From: Alitta virens
Taxonomy: Eukaryota; Annelida; Polychaeta; Phyllodocida; Nereididae
NCBI GenBank assembly: GCA_932294295.1
Contig: OW028580.1
Location: forward strand, 30,574,136 to 30,638,135
Direction of reading: 5' to 3'
DNA: 64,000 nucleotides
Every line of letters starts with the position of its first letter. The first letter of the stretch is position 1. The position numbers and the translations under genes are program-made. The notes beneath the pieces were generated by a model. That model saw nothing but the letters and a program-made list of their open reading frames with translations, made no database searches and was not told the DNA's origin. Of the stretch, positions 26,472-34,944 are shown in pieces.

Positions 26472-26972
26472 TCAGTTGGTTAGTCCCTTAGTTAAGCTGC
26501 TATTTAATTGTCGATCACCATATAGCGCCATGCAATGTTCTTTTACATCTCCGATGTCTTTAAGTATATTCAAAACATTCAATCTTTTTAACTTTCTACA
26601 TCGATAATAAGCGTATACTAGAGAGTAAAAACCACATTTTTCGTTAGAAATCAACGAATAATTCCTCGAACAGTTCTCGAATTGTCTCATAAACACCTCC
26701 ATTTCTCTATTGTAGGTCGTCTCTCCCTGGGCATCGAAAATTTCCAGATTATTCTCGACCTCATTACGTCTACTACCATCACCATGAATCCTCAGGAAAA
26801 TCCAATGGCCGACGTCTCCGCGTAAGTACGATTTTTCGTTACAATTTACGATGTAGCAACCCGTCATTTTGACGGGTACGTATTTCAGAGCATTACAGGG
26901 TATAACGGCCATAATTTCTGCTGATACTATTACGTCATTCCACAGTAGCTCGTATATTTGGTCGGTGTTCAT
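26472..26972 (-). CDS. Adenovirus-type cysteine protease (Polinton PRO)
   Basis: 166 aa; the ATG at 26972 overlaps the MCP stop by 4 nt. The catalytic pattern of adenoviral/Ulp1-type cysteine proteases is visible: His56 in VGHWIFLRIHG, an acidic partner at Asp80 in EIFDAQGE, and Cys113 in NEKCGFYSLVYAY. Length fits the family (about 150-200 aa). Known members cleave capsid precursors during virion maturation. It is the last gene of the minus-strand row, directly downstream of the major capsid gene, as in other Polintons. The frame is intact. Confidence 0.88.
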   Translation of the reverse strand: MNTDQIYELLWNDVIVSAEIMAVIPCNALKYVPVKMTGCYIVNCNEKSYLRGDVGHWIFLRIHGDGSRRNEVENNLEIFDAQGETTYNREMEVFMRQFENCSRNYSLISNEKCGFYSLVYAYYRCRKLKRLNVLNILKDIGDVKEHCMALYGDRQLNSSLTKGLTN

Positions 26973-28077
26973 GTCAGATAGATATTGCGGGCGTAGTCTA
27001 TACTGAATAGACCCGGATACGTCACTTTCGTTATCATAACAGCCGATTCGGGTAGAGGTGACTTAAATCTAAGTTCTATTCTCACGCTACCGTCTCTCGT
27101 AACAGGGTAAAAGCCCTCGTAGTTCTGAGGCGCCAGGTCTATGACGAATAAGCTGTAGCCCTCCTTGTACTCCTCTCTAGTGATCCTCGCACTCCCATTG
27201 AAATTTGGTTTTCTCTTGTAAAGTTCAGAATAGCAGTTTATGTACTTGTCTTCCGAGAAGTCGATGCTTAGAGGTCCGTCAGGCGTGGGCATTCCAGACA
27301 GACTGACATTGACGTAAGTTATGTCGTAGTGTCTGAAATTGTACGGGTTCTTGGCTAGGCTGCCGCTCATAGATTCCCCTGAGACAAAGCCCATCACTAT
27401 CTTGCTAGGTATTCTACCGTTGTACGCGTCTTCTATGTAATACGACGAGGTGTCCTTGGCTAAATTAAATTTTCTCAATTCTTCTCTAGTGTAGAAATAT
27501 TGAGCTAAAGATATCTCCTCTTCCATGACTTTTTGATGACCCAGCAATACGAGATTCGAAGGCGTCACGTGTTTCAGAATAAGAGTGATGTCTTTAATTT
27601 CGAGAATGTAGTCTTTCTTGTTAGTGTTTGAGCTCAGCAATCTGAAGGCGCTGGAAGTTGGCGTGAGAGTCATGTCTATAGAGACGCCGTTTAAAAGCAT
27701 TTTGTTCACTTTAAAAACATCGACGTCCACCTTACACAATAGTTCAACCGTTTTGCTCGATCTCATGCCAGCTGATCTCTTTTTTAATCCCTCATTTCCA
27801 CCAGTCATCAGACTCACATCGTCCATGCATCTTGCAGTATCTTTATGGAACAATGCGCATTCCAGCTGGGCGTCATTTAAATCACTCTCTCCTAGTAATG
27901 TGTTTATTAAAGCCTTGTAGCTGTAACCGGTCTGACCGCCAGTGACCACTCTGTCATTAAGTCTCACTTCTACCTGATCCCAGAGCGCATGACCCAAGTT
28001 ATTGATCACTCCTACACTCCACCCCCCTTCATCCTCGTCCTCATCCTCGCCCTCGCCCTCGCCCTCGTCCTCGTCCT

Positions 28078-28130
<53 letters not shown>

Positions 28131-28411
28131 CCTTTATTCTTCTTTTTAGTCTTTTCATTAATGGGAGAGCCGTCCTCGGTGACTATCCTCACCCTTGTCT
28201 TTAGATAGACACTGGACATGTCTATGTAAGCTGTACCCGCACCCGGTACATGAAATTTCACATCCCCCTCAGACGTAAATTGGTTGATAGGTTTATGAGT
28301 TAAATACTTCACGTTCGTCACTCCCAGGTTGCTCAGAGGAAGGTTGAACAAATTAAGAGTGTCATCATAGGCTAGTTCTATCGATTGCAGAACCTTTTCA
28401 CCCGAGGCCAT
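26969..28411 (-). CDS. Major capsid protein, double jelly-roll (Polinton MCP)
   Basis: 480 aa with a good ATG context at 28411. The N-terminal part has a strand pattern followed by a DxSxxYLKTRVRI-type segment (about 64-76). After an insertion comes LWDQVEVRLNDRVVTGG (143-159) and YSYKALINTLL, the hallmark first-jelly-roll region of Polinton and related nucleocytoplasmic-lineage capsid proteins. The insertion (about 88-130) contains a 13-Ala run followed by an Asp/Glu/Gly run and probably sits in a surface loop. The protein forms trimeric capsomers in relatives. It overlaps the upstream basic protein by 14 nt and the protease by 4 nt. No breaks are seen. The assignment rests on motif recognition and context. 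Confidence 0.87.
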
Positions 28412-28841
28412 GTTGACTGAAAATATCCTTGGTTTTAGTTAATTTTTTCTTCTTGTTCTTTTTATCGCCAACAGTCGCTTTGCCAGTGCCAGTGCTAGTG
28501 CTAGTGCTAGCGCTAGGTCTCTGCTTTCTTTTCCTGCTTACCTGCGCACTCGCCGTGTTGGTCTTAACAACTGAGGCACGCGGTGGCTCTGCAGACCTTT
28601 TATCATTTTCCATGCGTAAATCGGCCTCCGCCATTTCATTAGACTGCCCAACAGGTGACACTATGGTTAGGGGTAAACTCTCATTTACTTTCGATCCATT
28701 GACATCCGTTACACGTCTTTTTTCGATCACCACCGGTAGGGGGCGAGTAGACAGCATGGTAGTGGCTCCGGCAGTTTTTTTAAAATGTTCTATCCAGGGC
28801 AAGGGGTCCATAGCCGCTAGCGATTTGTATCTCGCTTCCAT
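28398..28841 (-). CDS. Basic capsid-associated protein of the Polinton, unassigned
   Basis: 147 aa from the ATG at 28841; a longer frame to 28859 would need GTG. The N-terminus is a short amphipathic segment (PWIEHFKKTAG). The middle is unstructured and the C-terminal third is very basic (RKRKQR, then KKNKKKKLTKTK). It lies between the minor and major capsid genes and overlaps the former by 25 nt and the latter by 14 nt. Position and charge suggest a virion-internal DNA-binding or maturation protein comparable in role to adenoviral core proteins, but I recognise no specific family. Confidence 0.68.
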   Translation of the reverse strand: MEARYKSLAAMDPLPWIEHFKKTAGATTMLSTRPLPVVIEKRRVTDVNGSKVNESLPLTIVSPVGQSNEMAEADLRMENDKRSAEPPRASVVKTNTASAQVSRKRKQRPSASTSTSTGTGKATVGDKKNKKKKLTKTKDIFSQHGLG

Positions 28842-29278
28842 ATTAGCTCTAAAGTACACTTAGTCGAATGTCTAGTTTCTCTTACTAGTTCTGGCAGAAC
28901 GTTCCAGCTCGAATCTCGCAGTTCTATGGAAATATGGCTCACGTCCTTCACTCTCAGGGGCGTGTAGAGTACTGATTGAAAGCGTACATAGTTATGGCGT
29001 CTTATTTCACCCAGAGCTATGGATCTCAGCACCGCTCTGTACGTGTCGCCCAATGTAACTCCCTCTACTTCGGGGCACACCACGTAGACCACATCCCATT
29101 TATTAGCGCCCGCTCCCACGCTAGGTATAGCTATCTCGACAAGCCCCAAGTACCACTGGCCTCTGGACGTTGCATTGACTGGCCTCGAGAATGACTCCGC
29201 TAGCTGCACAGTAAATTTACCGGCTGTGTTATTCCGATTTATGTCCAACGACTGGTGGCTGTCCAGATAAATAAACAT
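28817..29278 (-). CDS. Minor capsid protein, penton-like single jelly-roll (Polinton mCP)
   Basis: 153 aa starting MFIYLDSHQSLDINRNNTAG. The layout matches Polinton minor capsid proteins: a short N-terminal strand with 'S...NT.g.FT.qL' (residues about 8-27), then GQWYLGLVEIAIPS (about 40-53), then a C-terminal region with RVKDVSHISIELRD. The family forms pentamers at capsid vertices with a single jelly-roll fold. It lies 56 nt downstream of the integrase stop and overlaps the next gene. Length is at the short end of the family. The frame is intact. Confidence 0.8.
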   Translation of the reverse strand: MFIYLDSHQSLDINRNNTAGKFTVQLAESFSRPVNATSRGQWYLGLVEIAIPSVGAGANKWDVVYVVCPEVEGVTLGDTYRAVLRSIALGEIRRHNYVRFQSVLYTPLRVKDVSHISIELRDSSWNVLPELVRETRHSTKCTLELIWKRDTNR

Positions 29279-29334
29279 TTCAGTCTTTCCTGTCCTCGCC
29301 TTAGTCTTAAGTCTTAAGTCTCAAGTTTTAAGTC

Positions 29335-30555
29335 TTAAGTCTTAGACGTAGTCTTAGTCTTAGTCTTAGTCTTAGTCTTAGCCTTCAACGTCTTGATATT
29401 AGAGCTGAGTAGCCACTGATTGTATTTCGATGGCCAGGACTGATACTTAACTAGACTTTCTTCTACTCCGTCACGCCTCAGTCGTTTCTTGATCACTTTT
29501 TCGATCTTGAAGAAAGCGTCGGGGTCAAATTTCACCGACGTCAGTTCATTAGCGTAGAAAGGCCCCGATACGTCTTCTCCCTCGTAGTCTTTCAGGTAAT
29601 AAATAGCAACTCCGTCAGAGAATTTCCTGTTCCTGACAGTAAATACTTCGCCTGTAAACTGCTCGTCGTAAGAACGAAAAAAATTCCCTTTACGCTTGTA
29701 GGACGCTCTCACTCGCTGATTTATAGCGAATTTGTATCGATGTACTCTCTTGCTTCCAGAAGTAGAAATGGCTAGCTTGAACGCTCCGATCAAGTCTTTG
29801 CTATTTCGCTGAGTGACGTATTGGTAGTCCCATATTTCCTGCTCGTTTTCCTGGTCGACGCTTTTAGGACTCACTCCTATACTAGAGTGAATAGTGGCGT
29901 TGTACGAGGCGGCAATTCCTCCTATTTCCTCTAGATACCCGTAGGCGTTGGCGTATTGGAAGTATTGGAATAGCCTTTTTTTCAACCCTTTAATAGCCGC
30001 TTCGGCGTAGTTGGCCTTGGTTTCTGTATTGCTTAAGACGTGTCTTACTCCCTTGTCTTTAAGTAAATCCCTGACCTGGGAATTTGTGAATTCGGTCCCC
30101 CTGTCGGACCTTATGAATTTCGGTGTCCCCGAGTCTCCCGCTTCGGCGAATATTTCTTGGAAAGCTATTTTCATGTGCCTGGCGCTTTTGCTCTTGACCG
30201 CTCCGAGTCTGCAGTATCTAGAGAAGACGTCTATAGCGACCAGGATGTAGGCGAACCCTCGATTAGCGTTCTTGAACCTTTCGCCATTCAATACCAGAAG
30301 ATCGCAGTCCCACATGTGATTCATACCGGGCGCTATGACTCTTCTATACTTCGAGGGTTTTTCTCTGGAGGACTTGTGTAAAGTGACAATGTCCTGAGAC
30401 TCGGCCCATTCTTCTATTCTAGTCATGCTTATGTCGTATCGACCTTCGCTCTTTATAACCGCGTATAACTTGGCAGCACTGGTGAAGCCGCCGGGTGACT
30501 TATAATTGTAAAATCTGCGCGATAAATAAGCGTCAATGTCTTTGGGTAGAGGCAT
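29335..30555 (-). CDS. Retroviral-type integrase with chromodomain (Polinton INT)
   Basis: 406 aa from the ATG at 30555. The DDE core is visible: Asp85 (MWDCDLLVL), Asp151 (RSDRGTEF) and Glu185 (ANYAEAAIKGLKKRL). A basic SH3-like region (about 270-330) follows, then a chromodomain at about 350-388 (FFKIEKVIKKR, YQSWPSKYNQWLLSS). Such chromodomains may target insertion to chromatin marks. The last residues are a Lys/Thr repeat encoded by a CTTAGT minisatellite (about 29302-29385). The enzyme cuts and joins element ends into host DNA and makes the 6-bp duplication. It starts 2 nt after the stop of the upstream gene. Confidence 0.95.
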   Translation of the reverse strand: MPLPKDIDAYLSRRFYNYKSPGGFTSAAKLYAVIKSEGRYDISMTRIEEWAESQDIVTLHKSSREKPSKYRRVIAPGMNHMWDCDLLVLNGERFKNANRGFAYILVAIDVFSRYCRLGAVKSKSARHMKIAFQEIFAEAGDSGTPKFIRSDRGTEFTNSQVRDLLKDKGVRHVLSNTETKANYAEAAIKGLKKRLFQYFQYANAYGYLEEIGGIAASYNATIHSSIGVSPKSVDQENEQEIWDYQYVTQRNSKDLIGAFKLAISTSGSKRVHRYKFAINQRVRASYKRKGNFFRSYDEQFTGEVFTVRNRKFSDGVAIYYLKDYEGEDVSGPFYANELTSVKFDPDAFFKIEKVIKKRLRRDGVEESLVKYQSWPSKYNQWLLSSNIKTLKAKTKTKTKTKTTSKT

Positions 30556-30557
30556 GA

Positions 30558-31349
30558 TTATTTAGTAGTCAACTTGATCCACTGTCTAGGTGTCCTCTTA
30601 TATTTTTTTAGCGCTTCTTTTTCGCCTCCTATATCCTCGGAGGTCTCCGTTTCGGTCTCGGACTCCTCAAACCTTTTCCTGGTGCTATAGCTCTCCCTCA
30701 CCCTCTTCCTCTTCAACGACCTCCGAACTTCTTCCTCTTCTTCCTCTTCTTCCTCTTCTTCCTCTTCGGCTCTATATTTGTTCTTCATATAATGCAATAT
30801 TCTCCGTAATTTAACGTTGGAAATTAAATTCAGAGGAACTCCGCGTCTCAGCAGCAGCCAGTACAACTTGTGGTGCTTGTAGGGCGGAGGAAAAGAGCTA
30901 GACTGAGTGTGCAAGAGCAGATCGACGTAATACTTTTTATAGTCGACGGCGTCCTCGGCGAGTAATAAATACGCGATCTTCATAGCTTTATTTCTCAGCC
31001 ATTCTTCCGATAACTCGGTGTCTATTTTATGTCGTATATCCTTCAGTAGGTCTCCTCCGGTCGACGTCGGCCATGACGACGACGATCCGCTGGTCGCTGT
31101 ATTTAAGTGGCGAGCGGGCGGCCCCCCTTCCTCGAGGTGCCCTTCTGCAGCACTAGAAGCCGTGACCTTCGGTACCTCACCCGACAGTGGAAGAGGGGGC
31201 GACGGGCCCGCGCCGCTGCCTATGGCAGCGGTTGCGGCCCGTCGCCCCTGCGCATCCGTCGCGATTTTCTCGTTCCTCTCCATCATACTGTCGTATTTTT
31301 CCTGAGGAATAACGTAAACCTTTCGGTTAAATTTCATAGTTGGCGTCAT
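30558..31349 (-). CDS. Polinton protein of unknown function, 263 aa
   Basis: ATG at 31349, with an alternative at 31337 (MKFNRKVYVIPQEKYDSM). The N-terminal motif (hydrophobic 'VYVIP..KYD.MM') is followed by a disordered Pro/Ser/Gly region (about 40-105). A helical domain follows (about 108-192, with TELSEEWLRNKAMKIAYLL and LLRRGVPLNLI), then a poly-Glu run and a basic/acidic tail ending in RQWIKL. I cannot name a family; proteins with this layout occur near the integrase in other Polintons as far as I recall. It overlaps the upstream gene by up to 23 nt. Confidence 0.68.
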   Translation of the reverse strand: MTPTMKFNRKVYVIPQEKYDSMMERNEKIATDAQGRRAATAAIGSGAGPSPPLPLSGEVPKVTASSAAEGHLEEGGPPARHLNTATSGSSSSWPTSTGGDLLKDIRHKIDTELSEEWLRNKAMKIAYLLLAEDAVDYKKYYVDLLLHTQSSSFPPPYKHHKLYWLLLRRGVPLNLISNVKLRRILHYMKNKYRAEEEEEEEEEEEEEVRRSLKRKRVRESYSTRKRFEESETETETSEDIGGEKEALKKYKRTPRQWIKLTTK

Positions 31350-31827
31350 GTTTCTCCTCTATCAGTAGACTTTTTAAACCGGGTAAGCAATGCCTCAGAA
31401 AAGCTATTAGTGTCTTGTATCGAGCTACGTAGAGGTCTCTCAGCAGCTTTCTAGAGGCAACGGTGGTCCTACGGTTGGAGTATCTTTTAATTTTAGTCGA
31501 GACACCCCGTTTCCTAGAGGAGGCGGTGGTGGTGGTGGTGGTGGTGGTGGTGGTGCCTGAAGACGCAGAGGAGGAGGAGGAGGAGGAGGAGTCTGAGACT
31601 ATTTTGGCCACTTTCCTCAGCATTAATTTGAACTCAGCCAGTTCTAAGCGAGGGCTGTTAGATACAGTCAAGTTCCCCTCTAGCGTATTAAGGATCACCT
31701 CGGTTAAGCATAGAAGTTGGTCCCTAGACGCTTCTCTCAGTAGTAAGCGCGCGGAGCGAGGAGTCAGCTTGTAGGCGCTCAGCAGAAGGTCTAGAAACCC
31801 GATGCACTTTTTCACTCTGTCGGACAT
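31327..31827 (-). CDS. Helical Polinton protein of unknown function, 166 aa
   Basis: The ATG at 31827 shares a base with the ATPase stop (TAATG). Residues 1-75 form a helical segment with 'LTPRSARLLLREASRDQLL' followed by 'EVILNTLEGNL'. This resembles a small protein family I recall from other Polintons (helix, then 'CxxxLNxLxGxV'). A Ser/Thr run (79-103) encoded by GGA and GGT microsatellites follows, then a basic C-terminal region. There is no catalytic motif. It may be a virion or nucleoprotein component, which is inferred only from its place in the row. Confidence 0.68.
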   Translation of the reverse strand: MSDRVKKCIGFLDLLLSAYKLTPRSARLLLREASRDQLLCLTEVILNTLEGNLTVSNSPRLELAEFKLMLRKVAKIVSDSSSSSSSSASSGTTTTTTTTTTASSRKRGVSTKIKRYSNRRTTVASRKLLRDLYVARYKTLIAFLRHCLPGLKSLLIEEKHDANYEI

Positions 31828-32657
31828 TATCGTTTCCTGGTATACAAAACCAGGGTCTCTCCGGGTAGGATAGAAGTACTCAGCCTGATGTCCTCGTCTC
31901 CCGAACTAGTCAAGTTGTTCACCACTAAGTACCCTCGGGGCTGTCTAGTAGCGTCTTCGTGAGCCTCGACTAGTCTCTTAGGAGTGTCGGGGAACATCTG
32001 ACGAGAAAGGAAGTGTATCTGCTGTAGGTCTCGGCAAGTCTTCATCAATATCAAGTAACTAGTATTGAGACTGATCGTCCGAGAATAGCGCGATTGATGA
32101 TAGACGTTTTGAGATATCATTATTACAGAGATGCGCCCGTGGTGTACTTTGCGAGTAAAGAGTGAGCACATATCGCTGGACTTGCATATTTCGTCCATAA
32201 GATCGTCCAGAATAACCAGATTGTTGCCCTCTTCGCTTTTCAACTCTTCTATGAGATCCCTATGAGGTAAACCGTGATGAAGAGTTAGGTTGGGTACTAG
32301 ATCTTCGAGGTCGCGGAATTTTTTCTGGTAAACTCCGTAAGCGTACAGAATCTTTGTCGGTGGTATAGTGTACATGAGCTTCGAGTTTTTCACTATAGAC
32401 AGAGCCAAAACCGTCTTACCGACCATCGATGGTCCCACTATTACTGTCGAGGAGGGAGAATGAAATTGAAAAAGAGAATCCTTCTCTTTTTCGAGTTCTT
32501 CTCCTTCTTTTTCCTCTACATCTTCCTCCTCCTCCTCCTCCTCCTCCTCCTCCTCCTCCTCCTCCTCCTCCTCCTCCTCCTCCTCCTCCTCCTCCATAAC
32601 CATCACCTCTTTCGCGGCCTCTAAGTGGCTATTCTCCGAGCTCTCGGTGTTCATCAT
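31827..32657 (-). CDS. A32/FtsK-like genome-packaging ATPase (Polinton ATP)
   Basis: 276 aa from the ATG at 32657 (a second ATG is adjacent). After a 24-residue Glu run encoded by a TCC array comes Walker A (GPSMVGKT, 75-82), Walker B (LVILDD, 147-152), a sensor-like strand (ISVIMISQN, about 176-184) and Arg193 after a short gap, consistent with an arginine finger. These are features of the HerA/FtsK packaging ATPases of Polintons and large DNA viruses. The role is pumping DNA into capsids. It is first in the minus-strand row of eight genes. Confidence 0.92.
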   Translation of the reverse strand: MMNTESSENSHLEAAKEVMVMEEEEEEEEEEEEEEEEEEEEEEEEDVEEKEGEELEKEKDSLFQFHSPSSTVIVGPSMVGKTVLALSIVKNSKLMYTIPPTKILYAYGVYQKKFRDLEDLVPNLTLHHGLPHRDLIEELKSEEGNNLVILDDLMDEICKSSDMCSLFTRKVHHGRISVIMISQNVYHQSRYSRTISLNTSYLILMKTCRDLQQIHFLSRQMFPDTPKRLVEAHEDATRQPRGYLVVNNLTSSGDEDIRLSTSILPGETLVLYTRKR

Positions 32658-32693
32658 TTATCGATATAAATAAATAATTAAGTAAATAAATCC

Positions 32694-32731
<38 letters not shown>

Positions 32732-32912
32732 AAAAATTTTATTGTTTATTTTTGTGTCGACTGCCGCTACTATAACCTACTGGCTGGTGGCTCTTCGTCG
32801 ATGTGAGCACCTGTTGCACTAGCTCTCACTCTTGTACTCTTGTACTCTTGTACTCTTGTACTCTTGTACTCTTGTACTCTTGTACTGCTGTACTGCTGTA
32901 CTGCTGTACTCC

Positions 32913-32964
<52 letters not shown>

Positions 32965-33048
32965 GTTTATATATATATATATATATATATATATTTCACA
33001 TTTTTTATTTTATTTAATTTATTTATTTATTTATTATTTTTTTTTTAG
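32658..33048. repeat. Divergent intergenic region made of microsatellites
   Basis: It contains TA (about 32700-32728), an 8-bp TTGTACTC array (about 32829-32885), TTA (about 32917-32963), TA (about 32969-32993) and a T-rich polypyrimidine run leading to an acceptor AG at 33047-33048. It separates the minus-strand row from the plus-strand genes, so it may also hold the promoter of the ATPase row. Confidence 0.85.
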
Positions 33049-34623
33049 CCTAGCTAAACAAACAGTGAGAGAAATAAGGCAGCTTAATAGACTGGCCAAT
33101 GCTCCTCAAGGGCCTGTCTTGAGGTCTGCATCACAAAAGGAGGAATCCATTGAAATCGTCCAAGAACCGAGAGTCTCTTCATTCAAGGCCCCTACACCTA
33201 TAATGGCATCAACACCCAGGAAGACTATCTCCACTAATGTGCATAGTCATTCGTCAACCCCGTCACCGCAGCCTCGGCAGTCTTCGTCATCACCTCTCTC
33301 TCCCCCATCGCCACCTCCTCCGCCACCTCCCAGCCCAGCATCGCCTAGCTCGTCTTCTAATTCAGTACCTCAACATAGTGGTTCTGCTGACATCAAGAAG
33401 AGTAAAGAGTGCGAGGAAGAGGAAGAGGAAATGGAATGGAAAGAGACCGATGAGGTCATCCTTTCGGCAGAATCTGACATGCTAATGGTATGAACTAGCT
33501 TAATAAATATATTGCCTCATTCGCGTCGCACGTATATTCAGTTCATGTTTTTTATTTTATTTTATTTTTGCAGAGATTTAAGCAGCATCTGACTTACCAC
33601 AGGAAGAGAGTCATCAAGCTAGAAGGTTTTATCGCTTGTTTTAATGGAGAAGTGGATCTGGACGGTGAACCTCGCCTAAAAAAGGGGAAGCTGAGCGATA
33701 GAGTATGGGAAAAGGAGGTTGATGAGTACAGGACACCTGCTGGGTATGTCTAATCTGCATCTATTGACATTTTATATGTATATTTTAATTATATTTTAAA
33801 TTTATTTTATTTATTTATTTATTTATTTTTTGTACTCAGGCTATAATTATTTATTTTTAATGGTCAGTCAAGGTTGTAACTATTTTTATATTTAATAACA
33901 GTTTTGTTTGTTTGTGCATTGTTTTTTCATAGCCGAAGAACTCGAAATGTAAACTTTGCCACTCCTCCGCAGCGACCCGGAGTCAAGAGGACTCTCGATT
34001 TCTCTAATGTTGGCGATGAGACTCCTAACACTCCAGTGCCACACCATCGCGGTTACAGAGTTGTGAATGGGTAAGTTAGCCTTTTCGTCATGTACTATAG
34101 TTTACAGTACTTTCTTTACGCGTATATATGCATATATTTTTGGCTTATTTTTTTCTTTTAAAACTTTTTTTACTATATTTACAGTATTGTTGAAGATGGA
34201 GAGGTGGCCGGGACATCAGGACACCCCGTTAGGGTCTCTACAGTTCCTTTACTCGATACAGCACGTGTAAATGGTGCTGAAAGATATAGGTACATTTAAT
34301 TTATTTTATTTATTTATGTTTTTTTTTGTTTTTTGACAACTTTTGGGTATTATAAAAAAAAAAAAAAAAAGCTTGTCCATTAACGAGTAATATATTTTTA
34401 TTTTATTTTTTTTTATTTCAGTGGAGTACCTGCGGTTAGGACAACCCATTTAGAGAAGAAAAAAGAAGAGGAGGAGGAGGAGGACGAGGAGGAGGACGAG
34501 GAGGAGGACGAGGAGGAGGACGAGGAACGAGAAAGAGAAGAAGAAGAAAAAGCTGACCTGCGAGGAGAAGATAGCTTTTCGTGGTTGAATGAGCTGAACT
34601 TGGAGGAATGGACTGACTCCTAG
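33049..34623 (+). CDS. Spliced five-exon acidic/proline-rich Polinton protein, unassigned
   Basis: Exons by GT-AG sites and frame: 33049-33487, 33574-33743, 33933-34070, 34185-34289 and 34422-34623 (stop TAG). Junction phases are 0, 2, 2, 2, and the first exon itself opens in phase 2 after an acceptor, so a further upstream exon is expected. From the first in-frame Met (33203) the product is 299 aa; the open frame gives about 350. It has a Pro/Ser-rich segment in exon 1, a conserved-looking basic region in exon 2 (RFKQHLTYHRKRVIKLEGF) and a Glu/Asp-rich C-terminus. No family is recognised. AATAAA-like repeats lie near 34707. It could be an accessory regulator or extra N-terminal part of the polymerase transcript. 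Confidence 0.6.
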
Positions 34624-34944
34624 TCAGTATTGTTTTTATTTATAATTTCATCATTTATTTGCTGTACAAAAACACCGGAGAAATGTATACTGCTTTTATA
34701 ACTTTAAATAAATAAATACATATATTATAAATCATGACTTTAATTTTGATCTTCAAAATTCTTAACATTCATATGCCTTTTTCTTTTTTTTTTTTTTGGC
34801 CATATATAAATCATTTGAGCCGCATATGCATAAAAATAAAAAAATAGAAAAATAAAATGAAAAGAAATTTTCACATTTTATTTTATCTCTACCTATTATT
34901 ATTATTATCATTATTATTATTATTATTATTATTATTTTTTATAG

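Noticed and set aside
28002..28208. Plus-strand Ser/Pro/Ala-rich frames opposite the major capsid gene
   Set aside because: They are shadows of the GC-rich triplet array in the capsid gene.
28842..28859. Longer start for the basic capsid-associated protein
   Set aside because: The codon is GTG; the ATG at 28841 is preferred.
32840..33048. Upstream extension of the five-exon gene through TTGTACTC and TTA arrays
   Set aside because: The sequence is pure microsatellite followed by a polypyrimidine tract and AG, so it reads as intron.
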